Source: RPQJ01 sp031404015 (GTDB taxonomy: Bacteria > Pseudomonadota > Gammaproteobacteria > Steroidobacterales > Steroidobacteraceae). Taken from it: 15,526 nucleotides of DNA. Of this stretch, positions 7,565 to 14,434 are shown piece after piece. The notes below the pieces were generated by a model. It did not search any database, was not told the origin of the DNA, and worked only from the letters and a program-made list of their open reading frames with translations. The stretch spans positions 1 to 15,526 of the forward strand of contig JANNGT010000335.1 in NCBI GenBank assembly GCA_031404015.1. Direction: 5' to 3'. Positions within the stretch are counted from its first letter, which is position 1. Every line of letters starts with the position of its first letter. The translations under genes were made by a program, and so were the position numbers.

Positions 7565-7683
7565 GGCACCGTCAACCACGCCTCCATGCGTGATAGCGCT
7601 GCAGCCAACCGAGTACACGCACGGGCGCGGGCGCCCTCTTCCATGCGCCTACGAAGCCATAGGCGGCGCCGTCGGTGACTCAC

Positions 7684-8397
7684 CTACCCGCCGATCCTGC
7701 CGAGATATTCCTGGATACGCTTTGCGTTCACGCCGAGGTCACTCTTGCCGACCCGCGACTTTGATCGGACGTCCACTCGCGTGCCGCCGTCGTTCGGGCT
7801 CATGACAACGACGATATCGTCCTTGAAGCCCCACCAGGGCACCGTGGCGGTAGCTTCGATGCGGCCTGAAGCCAAGTCGCTGGAAACGACCGCCCAGTCC
7901 ATCGCCTCGGCAGCGGCGAGCATCCTGGGGAAGACCTCGGCCGGCGGCAACGCGACCAGCAGCGGCTTGACGTCGGGATAAGCGGCTGTCTGCTGCGCGG
8001 CGAAGCTCGGATCGTAGCTCAGCGGCCCGGCATCGGCGCCCCGCGTTGCCGCGGTGATGGCGATAAACACCGGAGGGTTGTCGGGATCGGTGGTGATGTC
8101 ATTGATCGGCGGCACGGCGCGGCCGGCGACGATGCTGGACATCAGCACGGCCAAGGCGGCAACACCCGCTGCGGCCGCTATCATCGTCACCAACCCGCCG
8201 CGACGGCGCAACAGCGAGACAACGCTGGACAGCCCACCGATGCCGGCGAGAAGGGCGGCGAGGGCGAAGATGCCGAGCCCTGCCTGCCACGGCAGGAAAC
8301 CGAACTTTGTCGCCGGGCCGGCAAGCAGCACCAGCAGGGCGACGACTATCGTCGCGCGGGCAATCCGCCCTGTCCATTTTCCGGGTGCTGTCGGCAT
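7684..8397 (-). CDS. DUF1499 domain-containing membrane protein
   Basis: A 237-residue protein with about three hydrophobic segments in the N-terminal half (roughly 13-30, 38-62 and 68-92) and a soluble DUF1499 domain from about 95. The domain opens with VPPINDITTDPDNPPVF (95-111) and closes with VDVRSKSRVGKSDLGVNAKRI (208-228), both typical of the family. The function of DUF1499 is not established; the arrangement suggests an inner-membrane anchor carrying the soluble domain. ATG 8397 follows AAAGGAAAGATC, with AGGA about 7 nt before the start, which supports this start over longer readings in the frame up to 8505. It is the first gene on the strand of a possible three-gene unit with the two transferases, though the 119-nt gap leaves that open. 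Confidence 0.85.
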   Translation of the reverse strand: MPTAPGKWTGRIARATIVVALLVLLAGPATKFGFLPWQAGLGIFALAALLAGIGGLSSVVSLLRRRGGLVTMIAAAAGVAALAVLMSSIVAGRAVPPINDITTDPDNPPVFIAITAATRGADAGPLSYDPSFAAQQTAAYPDVKPLLVALPPAEVFPRMLAAAEAMDWAVVSSDLASGRIEATATVPWWGFKDDIVVVMSPNDGGTRVDVRSKSRVGKSDLGVNAKRIQEYLGRIGG

Positions 8398-8538
8398 GAT
8401 CTTTCCTTTGAGGTGCGGTGCGTGGCCAGGCACGCATGCCCTGTAGGATATGGGATTGCGCAACCGGACCCAACCGCCATTGCGACGGCCGGCGTCGGAC
8501 CGCACGCCACGAATTGGCCACCGACAAGGCCAGCCAGA

Positions 8539-10479
8539 TCAGAATCTCGCCGGTTGCACCCCGGTCGCCTCAGTGGCGACATAGATCTGCCCGGCGGGAA
8601 CGGTATAGGTGTCCGTTTGCCCGCTGGGCCATTCCACCCTCAGCTGTACGCTGGTGTTATCGGCCAGACCGAAGTGCAACCGTCTCTGGTTCTGTGACCA
8701 GCGGTGATAGCCTTCGTTCTGCTCACGCACCTGTGTTACCCCACCTGCCGTGGCGAAGACTTTGGCGCCGATTGCATCACGATTGGATGTCGTACCAATC
8801 AGGTCGATTTCGACCCAGTTGCGTATCGGGCTGGTGTTCCTGAACAACTGGTCGGGCCCGTTGTTGCGGCCATGCGGCCTCATGTTCAAGCCGTTGGTCA
8901 CAAGAAAGTCGAGTCGCCCATCGAGGTCATAGTCGGCGCTGACGACCGAGTCGCCCGTACCTGCACCCTGCGCCACTGCCATGCCAATCGGGCCGGTCGC
9001 GCCACCCGCTCCGGCGACAGCCCTGAATACTCCACGTCCGTCGTTCTCCAGGAGTATGTCCGCAATGTTTTGAACCCCGCCGCGGCAGACCAGGAAGATG
9101 TCCTGATCCATGTCATTGTCGAAGTCCCCGGCGATGCCGCTTCCGCAGTGCACCTTCGCATTCAAATTGCCGGCGGCTGTTCGATCCGTCATACCCGCGG
9201 GCAGGTTCATAAGTAGAACGGGCGTCAGCGGCGTGTCAAAGCCCGCCGCGATACCCCTAGCCACGAGATTCGTGATCGTCGCTGCGCTGGTCACTTCGAT
9301 ATAGCTGTAAGTCCACGTGTTGGCCCAGTACTGCTGGAATGTCCAAGTCTGTGTGCCCGGATCATAGCCGACATACAGCTCCGTAGTGGTTGACGCCGGA
9401 TCTCGCGCTTCCAGTCCATGCGTAGCTGCATTGGACGGATCAAGCGTGAACAGGTTCGAAGACGGATGATTACCATTCTGTCCGATGTTGATGTTGGTGA
9501 AGTTGACGAAGTCCCTGTTCCAATCGAGTCTGACCTGCAACACACCATTCGATTTGAAACTAAAGCTTCGGTCGTTGTTTACAAACTGCGCCTCGATCTG
9601 GTTACCGTTGAATGCGACCACCTCGGATGGCCGCTGCGCACCGCGCAGCAGCAGCATGTCGTTGCGGAGGTTGCGGTCGAAATCACCAATGATCACGTCC
9701 TGGACGTTCGCCGTGGCGGGCAGCGACGACGTCACGTTCAACCACGGACTGCGCGACATGTCCCAAGCTTGGGCGAAGGGGCCGCCGGTCGTGACGCAAA
9801 TCAGCTCCAAAACGCCATCGTTGTTGAGATCGATCAGCGATCCATACTCATTGCGGTTGCACGAATAGCCAGTACCCGCCTTGCCATTCACAAACACGCC
9901 TCCGGTCTGTTTCAACAGTGGCGCCGAATAGAAGGTCATCAGCGTGGTCTCAAGCAACCCGTCGTCGTCTGAATCGAACCAGATGGGCATTCGGCCGCCT
10001 TGATCCGCATCGGAGGCGAAACCGTATTGAGTGGCACGGTTATAGAGCTTGCCAGCTATGTTGACCATGAACTGGATGTTGCAGCAGACGCCCGTCGAAA
10101 TGACCAGGTCCTGGTCACCGTCGTTGTCGAAGTCAACCCAGGCCGCCCCGTGCGTATCCTCGTTCTGAGCGACACGCGTTAAAAAGCCCTCGGCATCGAG
10201 CTGCGCGATCGCGTTGGTGAACTTTCCCGAAGTGTTGTTCAGGTAGATGGAGCTTTTCCGTGCGTGATTATTCAGGAAGAGATCCGGGTGGCCATCCCCA
10301 TTCACGTCGCCCCACGATGCGCCCCACGACACACTCTTGCTGGTAAAACCGGACGCGGCGGACACATCCGTGAACCTGATCTCTGCTGCCGTCGGCATAG
10401 CTGCACAGAACAAAACGGATACGAGCGCGAAATCAACGAGACGCCTACGGCAGGCATCAAGGGTGCTTCTACATTCCAT
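8539..10479 (-). CDS. exported FG-GAP/VCBS repeat protein with C-terminal ASPIC/UnbV domain (CRTAC1-like)
   Basis: A 646-residue protein. Its N-terminus (RRRLVDFALVSVLFCAAMPTAA, about 11-32) is a Sec signal peptide, with cleavage likely after PTAA. Seven calcium-loop motifs of the beta-propeller type are visible: DVNGDGHPD (58-66), DFDNDGDQD (116-124), DSDDDG (169-174), DLNNDG (217-222), DFDRNLRND (266-274), DFDNDMDQD (452-460) and DYDLDGRLD (516-524). An ASPIC/UnbV domain covers about 570-636 (IGAKVFATAGG, RRLHFGL, VEWPSGQTDTY). Between about 300 and 400 lies a beta-rich, aromatic-rich segment without propeller motifs (WTFQQYWANTWTYSY). Several cysteines suit an extracytoplasmic location. 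ATG 10479 is chosen because AGGGG lies 8 nt upstream and a signal peptide follows. Related proteins are thought to bind surfaces or ligands; no enzyme activity is indicated. Confidence 0.9.
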   Translation of the reverse strand: MECRSTLDACRRRLVDFALVSVLFCAAMPTAAEIRFTDVSAASGFTSKSVSWGASWGDVNGDGHPDLFLNNHARKSSIYLNNTSGKFTNAIAQLDAEGFLTRVAQNEDTHGAAWVDFDNDGDQDLVISTGVCCNIQFMVNIAGKLYNRATQYGFASDADQGGRMPIWFDSDDDGLLETTLMTFYSAPLLKQTGGVFVNGKAGTGYSCNRNEYGSLIDLNNDGVLELICVTTGGPFAQAWDMSRSPWLNVTSSLPATANVQDVIIGDFDRNLRNDMLLLRGAQRPSEVVAFNGNQIEAQFVNNDRSFSFKSNGVLQVRLDWNRDFVNFTNINIGQNGNHPSSNLFTLDPSNAATHGLEARDPASTTTELYVGYDPGTQTWTFQQYWANTWTYSYIEVTSAATITNLVARGIAAGFDTPLTPVLLMNLPAGMTDRTAAGNLNAKVHCGSGIAGDFDNDMDQDIFLVCRGGVQNIADILLENDGRGVFRAVAGAGGATGPIGMAVAQGAGTGDSVVSADYDLDGRLDFLVTNGLNMRPHGRNNGPDQLFRNTSPIRNWVEIDLIGTTSNRDAIGAKVFATAGGVTQVREQNEGYHRWSQNQRRLHFGLADNTSVQLRVEWPSGQTDTYTVPAGQIYVATEATGVQPARF

Positions 10480-10641
10480 GTTACATGCCCCTATTTGTTG
10501 ATCTAACGTACGCCGATGCCTCGCAAGATCAAGGGAGCAGCGCGCCGATTTTCCGCTCGTTCCACTGACACGTCTGTCTGCAGAGCAGCCAATCGACCTC
10601 GGCTTGAAGGTCACGGTGATCCAGTTTCGAAGGCCCACGGC

Positions 10642-11361
10642 TCACCGGCTTGGGCTCGGCTTGTACCAAATGAGCGAGCCGCCGAGGACGACCATCCACA
10701 AAGGCAGCAGTACGTTATTGACATCGGCAACCACTTGCACTGTGGACGCGACATTCCGCAATGCCCCGACAAGGAACAGCAAAGCGAATGCTATTCCGCC
10801 CCAACCCAGCCACTTTGGAAATCGTGCTTCGTTGAGCGTCGAGAAGCCAGTAAGAAGAAAGAACGCTGCGAGGCATGCTTCACCCAAGAACTCCCCGATG
10901 TAGTTGCCGAGGTAGAGGTTCAAGCCGGTGAACACTGCGCCGAGAGTGACCTTGGCTTCAGTGCCGGCGCTGGCGTAGGCACCCGCGAGGACCCAATGGA
11001 TGCTTGGCCAGCGCATGAGCCCGAGACACATGGCCAATGCACCCACTGAAGAGAAGACAAGTGCCAGCGTCATGCGGTCGCGACTGGAGGGACAGGCGAA
11101 ATACGCACCTACCGCGCCGCCCAACAGAAATAGCGGAAGAAAGGCGTATATCGCCCAGACGGCTCGCATGGTGGAACCACCAGCAACCAGCCGCGGAAGA
11201 ACCTCGGCGGGACCGCCATCGAGAATATCGGGGTAGTCGAAGTTCGCGGCCAGGTAGCTGAAGACGAGCACGAACGCAAAGGCGCCCACAACGAAGCTCA
11301 GACCGCCAGCGACGATCATCTTTCGATACCGCAATGGCGATTCGCTCGGACGGTTGTTCAT
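10642..11361 (-). CDS. DUF4386-like six-TM membrane protein A
   Basis: A 239-residue integral membrane protein starting MNNRPSESPLRYRK. Hydrophobic segments lie at about 15-40, 66-90, 97-115, 140-165, 165-180 and 188-232. The sequence GNYIGEFLGEACLAAFFLLTG and the following LPLWMVVLGGSLIWY resemble DUF4386 proteins. DUF4386 proteins have no known function. ATG 11361 follows AGGG with a 6-nt spacer; the in-frame extension to 11454 adds a hydrophilic stretch with no sign of being coding. The gap to the upstream 39-aa ORF is 157 nt, so it may have its own promoter, although none is clear. 10480-10641, downstream, holds no gene, only a weak promoter-like pair before the FG-GAP gene. Confidence 0.75.
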   Translation of the reverse strand: MNNRPSESPLRYRKMIVAGGLSFVVGAFAFVLVFSYLAANFDYPDILDGGPAEVLPRLVAGGSTMRAVWAIYAFLPLFLLGGAVGAYFACPSSRDRMTLALVFSSVGALAMCLGLMRWPSIHWVLAGAYASAGTEAKVTLGAVFTGLNLYLGNYIGEFLGEACLAAFFLLTGFSTLNEARFPKWLGWGGIAFALLFLVGALRNVASTVQVVADVNNVLLPLWMVVLGGSLIWYKPSPSR

Positions 11362-11518
11362 GTGACGCCCTACACAATTGGCCAGGAACATTGGCGCGGG
11401 CTGCCCCGGATTTCCCTTCGGCATTTCACTGCAACGCCGCTGCTTATGGGGCAAAGACTCTCGTAAGGCTTTGTCCTGAATAGACCACCAAAGTTTTCGG
11501 ACGCGCCCGAAGCGCCGA

Positions 11519-11638
11519 TTACAAAAAAAGAGTGGCCAGGGCCAGAGCTACTGCGCACGATGACCGAAGTCTCGGCGCAGGTGCGCCGTACGCGGCACCC
11601 AGTGCGGCCCCGATGGCTGTCGAAACACCAACGCTCAT
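11519..11638 (-). CDS. 39-aa predicted small membrane protein overlapping the upstream stop
   Basis: The reading frame begins MSVGVSTAIGAALGAAYGAP and ends CAVALALATLFL before TAA. Its ATG overlaps the TGA of the upstream DUF4386-like gene as ATGA (11635-11638), and GGGGGAGGTG stands just before it as a ribosome-binding site, so translational coupling is likely. The N-half has Gly/Ala spacing of glycine-zipper type, as in many very short bacterial membrane peptides. The C-half is a second short hydrophobic stretch. The last codons run into seven T residues on this strand, which could also act in transcription termination, although the preceding inverted repeat (TGGCC/GGCCA) is weak. The middle (APAPRLRSS) is less convincing, so a frameshifted longer gene or a chance ORF are alternatives. 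Confidence 0.45.
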   Translation of the reverse strand: MSVGVSTAIGAALGAAYGAPAPRLRSSCAVALALATLFL

Positions 11639-12324
11639 GTAGCACCTCCCCCACCTGATGGACGGGCTCGAATCATGATGATGCCGAGCCACGCAAACCA
11701 TAAGATCTGACCGAGTCCAAAGACGGTGCCGAACTCAGCCAGCGACGGAACAACCGTTAGCATGCCCGCCGCGCCAACAATAAATCCCAAGTAGCTTAGG
11801 ACGGCGGGTAGTGCGCTGGAGCGTAGTGACGCAATACTGATCAACAGCACCCACACGCCCCCGACGATCTCCACGCCACCTCCCAGCCCGTCCTGAACAG
11901 CGCCGATCGCAGTCCACAAGGAGGTCGCGTGCGCTGCATCTTGAGCATGAAGTGCGGCTACAGCTTGCAGCCCCACACTCCCAACCATTCCGCTCGCAAT
12001 CACCAATCCGGCCCAGATCAGGCCGAACGGGGTGGCAATCTTCATCAACTCGCTAGACCTGTCGCTCAAGCGTTCGTGCAGGGCGACAGCCAGGAAAACC
12101 AAGGCGATGCCAAAGACGACATAGATCAGAATCGTCAACGCCTGAAAGGTCGACTGCCTTTCCAGCGCGAAGGAGAGCTTCTGATCGGGCGTCCACCCCT
12201 GCGTGTCGCCGGGGTTCAGGAGCGTCGCCATTACGCTGAAGCCGACAATGTAGGCGATCGCCTCAACAATCGCCGCGATACCGCCGGCCTTCTGCAAGTT
12301 GAACACGTTGCTCCTTGGCCCCAT
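11635..12324 (-). CDS. DUF4386-like six-TM membrane protein B
   Basis: A 229-residue integral membrane protein beginning MGPRSNVFNLQKAGGIAAI. About six hydrophobic segments are visible. Recognisable family-type stretches are AIVEAIAYIVGF (about 18-29), LIYVVFGIALVFLAVALHERL, FGLIWAGLVIASGMVGSVGLQAV, AIGAVQDGLGGGVEIVGGVWVLL and FGLGQILWFAWLGIIMI. I have seen these in proteins annotated as DUF4386 or as uncharacterised membrane proteins. The function is unknown. ATG 12324 has only a weak ribosome-binding site, but the longer TTG frame to 12387 adds hydrophilic residues that overlap the gene remnant upstream. The stop overlaps the 39-aa ORF by ATGA. It shares topology with protein A at 10642-11361 but only weak similarity is visible by eye. 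Confidence 0.78.
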   Translation of the reverse strand: MGPRSNVFNLQKAGGIAAIVEAIAYIVGFSVMATLLNPGDTQGWTPDQKLSFALERQSTFQALTILIYVVFGIALVFLAVALHERLSDRSSELMKIATPFGLIWAGLVIASGMVGSVGLQAVAALHAQDAAHATSLWTAIGAVQDGLGGGVEIVGGVWVLLISIASLRSSALPAVLSYLGFIVGAAGMLTVVPSLAEFGTVFGLGQILWFAWLGIIMIRARPSGGGGAT

Positions 12325-12376
12325 GGCAACAGTTACCCGCCAACAAGTTTCGCGGGACTGGGGGTTCGTCGCATAC

Positions 12377-12571
12377 TCACACGCCAATCACACGCAGACT
12401 AGCCATTTGAACGGTCGCGACCGTCACGCTGAGCTGGCCATCCTTGAGCACGGCGCGGAAATATCGTTGCACCGGCGCTGGCAGTCCGTCGCGCTCGCGG
12501 GCGTCGTAGCGCGATGTTCTCGCGGGCGCGCGAACTCCCAGTGCGAATGCCGACCAGACTACCACCATCAT
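12377..12571 (-). pseudogene. truncated remnant of a DUF6544/DUF6920-like gene
   Basis: The 64-residue frame begins MMVVVWSAFALGVRAPART and contains RYDARERDGLPAPVQRYFRAVLKDGQ, which resembles the N-terminal signature of long uncharacterised proteins (usually well over 200 residues) that start with membrane segments followed by 'LPxPVxRYFRxVL'. After VATVQ the similarity ends and a stop follows within about 10 codons, so most of the protein is missing. The region between the hydrophobic start and RYDARE also seems shortened. It starts 31 nt after the nitroreductase gene and ends 52 nt before the next gene, on the same strand. It is therefore best read as an in-operon deletion relic. Translation as a 64-aa peptide cannot be excluded. 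The family name is from memory. Confidence 0.5.
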
Positions 12572-12602
12572 GGCGGGGCCTCGATCGGGTGCTGCTTCAG
12601 GG

Positions 12603-13706
12603 TCAAACGAGCACGGCCTGGACAGGCCGGCGCATCGACAGCGGCATCGCGGGACCGCGCCCGAAACGCACGACCAGATCCGGCCGCTGGGTGCCCAAGC
12701 CAAGCGCCGCGGCGAACTGAGGCCGAATCGACCCGACTTCGACCGGCTGATTCAGGAACGCGTTACGCAAGCCGAGCGCGGTGGCCTGCAGCGCAAAGCG
12801 CTCGTAGCAACGTCCCGCCTCGACCCAGTGCGCCTTGTCGTCCGCGTCGGACGCGAACACGGCAATGCCGGCGGAACTGCGGACCTGCCTGGCGTAGCGT
12901 TCGCTTTCGGCTTTCGGCGTGAAGAACAGGCTCATCAGCCGGCTGCCCAACCAGCGCGGCAGGACCGGGCTGCCGGTCGTACCGGAGAAGAGGCCGTCAC
13001 CCGTGCGCTCAGCCTCATCCGCGCTGAAGCGAATCCAGGCCGTGAGCTCGGCGATGAAGGCGGGGGCGTTCATCTGTGCGGTGTTCCCCGCTACCACGTA
13101 CTCCAGCACACGCTCCATGACTGCGCGTTCAGTCAGCAGCACGACGCGCACGCCATCACCAGATCCCGCCCGTTCCAGTAGTCGAAGTTCGTCGCTGGAT
13201 ATCGCCTGGCCGTCGTAGTCGCCGCGGGTGCACTGACGCAATGGAATCGCCTGGAACAGGGGGGATGCCAGCGCCCTTGTTGCCTCGAGGCCAATCTCGA
13301 CCGTGCCCGCTCGCGCTGCATCGAACCGAGCGTTCGCCTGAAATCCGTGAGCCAGCGCTGCGTGCGCCAGGTTTTCCGTTGCGCAGCCCAATGACACGAA
13401 CATGTGATGATCATCCGGGTCGACGATTGGGCAGCGACGCAATGGATCGGGCGCGATGGAGATGGAATGCTCCAGCACGTGAAATTTCCAACACTGAGTG
13501 TTGTGGCTCGATGGCGCCAGCGTTGAGTAACGCACGAGTTCACGCAGCAGCAGCGTCCGGTCGTTGGTATTTGTGTCGATTGGACGACGCAGGTTGCGAG
13601 CGATGCTCTCATGGCTTGGACTGGGGGAGCAGGCCGTCATGGCAGGTGTGGCTGCCGCCAGCGCAGCGGCGCCCAGCAAGAGCTGTCTGCGCGTCAAATC
13701 GGGCAT
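12603..13706 (-). CDS. Acg-like nitroreductase-family protein with Tat signal
   Basis: A 367-residue protein. The N-terminus TRRQLLLGAAALAAA (5-19) is a twin-arginine export signal; a cysteine at 26 (PAMTAC) might serve as a weak lipobox. The body matches Acg-type FMN-binding nitroreductase-like proteins. LAPSSHNTQCWKF (63-75) is the N-terminal FMN/phosphate-contact motif, and DPDDHHMFVSLGCATENLAHAAL (96-118) follows. ALGLRNAFLNQPVEV and RPDLVVRFGRGP..PLSMRRPV lie near the C-terminus. Acg relatives in mycobacteria bind FMN without clear reductase activity, so the reaction is uncertain; export by Tat agrees with a prefolded cofactor protein. ATG 13706 begins the Tat motif; no clear Shine-Dalgarno precedes it. 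The DUF3562 gene ends 22 nt upstream, so they are probably co-transcribed. Confidence 0.88.
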   Translation of the reverse strand: MPDLTRRQLLLGAAALAAATPAMTACSPSPSHESIARNLRRPIDTNTNDRTLLLRELVRYSTLAPSSHNTQCWKFHVLEHSISIAPDPLRRCPIVDPDDHHMFVSLGCATENLAHAALAHGFQANARFDAARAGTVEIGLEATRALASPLFQAIPLRQCTRGDYDGQAISSDELRLLERAGSGDGVRVVLLTERAVMERVLEYVVAGNTAQMNAPAFIAELTAWIRFSADEAERTGDGLFSGTTGSPVLPRWLGSRLMSLFFTPKAESERYARQVRSSAGIAVFASDADDKAHWVEAGRCYERFALQATALGLRNAFLNQPVEVGSIRPQFAAALGLGTQRPDLVVRFGRGPAMPLSMRRPVQAVLV

Positions 13707-13728
13707 CGGCTTGAACGCCAGCCGGGCA

Positions 13729-13953
13729 CTAAGTCGGCGTCCGAAGCAACACGGCCCGCGCTTGTCGGCTGGCGAACACGCCGATGAAACCCGTTACCTT
13801 CGCATCGAGCTTCAGCCGGGAGTACTCCTCCTCGTAGACGATCTTGACCGCCCCGATCGGTCGGTTGAGATTGCGGGCGAGCTTCTCAATGGCACGCCGG
13901 TGCAGCGCTTCATCTTTCTTGTCTTTGTACAGAGGCTTTGTGCGTAGATCCAT
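13729..13953 (-). CDS. DUF3562-like small protein
   Basis: A 74-residue basic protein, MDLRTKPLYKDKKDEALHR at the start. The segment HRRAIEKLARNLNRPIGAVK followed by IVYEEEYSRLKLDAKVTGFIGVFASRQ resembles the short DUF3562 family (helix-turn-helix-like 'xPxxxVxxxYxxExxRL..AxVxxFlxvxA'). No function is known for that family. No membrane segment or signal peptide is seen, so it is probably cytosolic. ATG 13953 has AGGG 8 nt upstream. It is the first gene of the run leading to the Acg-like protein (22-nt gap). Other frames covering this stretch on both strands are less protein-like. Confidence 0.75.
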   Translation of the reverse strand: MDLRTKPLYKDKKDEALHRRAIEKLARNLNRPIGAVKIVYEEEYSRLKLDAKVTGFIGVFASRQARAVLLRTPT

Positions 13954-14434
13954 GGCGCAGCCCTACATGACAGACAACGGGACAGGTAGACATTGACGCG
14001 GAGATCGGCCTGGTCTTCAAGGCGCGTGTTGATTGCGCCAAACTTCGCAAGGGTCCGGTCTATCGTGAATGAAACGTCAATCGCTGCAGCAACTCTGTCG
14101 GCGCTTCGGGCAAACTCCAAGGTGATGCGGCCCCAATTCAAAACGCGCTGACTGTCAGTTTCGAGTGCAACTAAAGCGAAGCCAGCTGCCCGATTGACCA
14201 GCGTCGGCGTGGTCAGTCTTCGACGCCTGTCAGGCCAGGATTCTGGTCAACGGGAACGGGCGTGTCGTACTTTTGATTCATCCAGTCCGCGGGTGATACC
14301 CGAAAGACGTTTCAAACCAGCGGAGCCGCGTCCACTTGCCGCGACGAGTCGACCGCAGTCCTGACTCCGGCTTGTTCGTGCTAACTTTCCGATCGGCACG
14401 GCACGCAGGCGTGCCGTCGAATACGGGGGGGGGC
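13954..14434. other. divergent intergenic region, lower GC, no supported gene
   Basis: This 481-nt stretch separates the minus-strand DUF3562 operon from the plus-strand DUF885 gene and should hold both promoters; no strong -35/-10 pair was found for either. It is visibly less GC-rich than its surroundings. On the minus strand an open frame of about 85 codons between roughly 14240 and 13975 (GFALVALETDSQ, ITLEFARSADRVAAAIDVSF) reads like protein but has no ATG or GTG start and no family I recognise. A 22-codon ORF (14281-14213, MNQKYDTPVPVDQNPG) lies just upstream of it in another frame. They may be fragments of a decayed gene. The right end holds an inverted repeat and a G9 tract, listed separately. 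Confidence 0.5.
14398..14417. repeat. inverted repeat, 9-bp arms, 2-nt spacer
   Basis: ACGGCACGC and GCGTGCCGT flank AG. The repeat ends 17 nt before the DUF885 ATG. It could be an operator, or a hairpin in the 5' leader that affects translation. There is no T tract, so it is not a terminator. Confidence 0.5.

Noticed and set aside
7623..7636. GGGCGC-GG-GCGCCC inverted repeat between DUF1499 and the TIGR04283 gene, considered as a terminator
   Set aside because: No T tract on the minus strand and only a 2-nt loop; likely a by-product of GC-rich sequence.
13812..14141. 109-codon minus-strand open frame starting with TTG
   Set aside because: Its 3' half overlaps the DUF3562-like gene in another frame and becomes Arg/Ser-rich noise; only the upstream half looks protein-like and is reported as unresolved.
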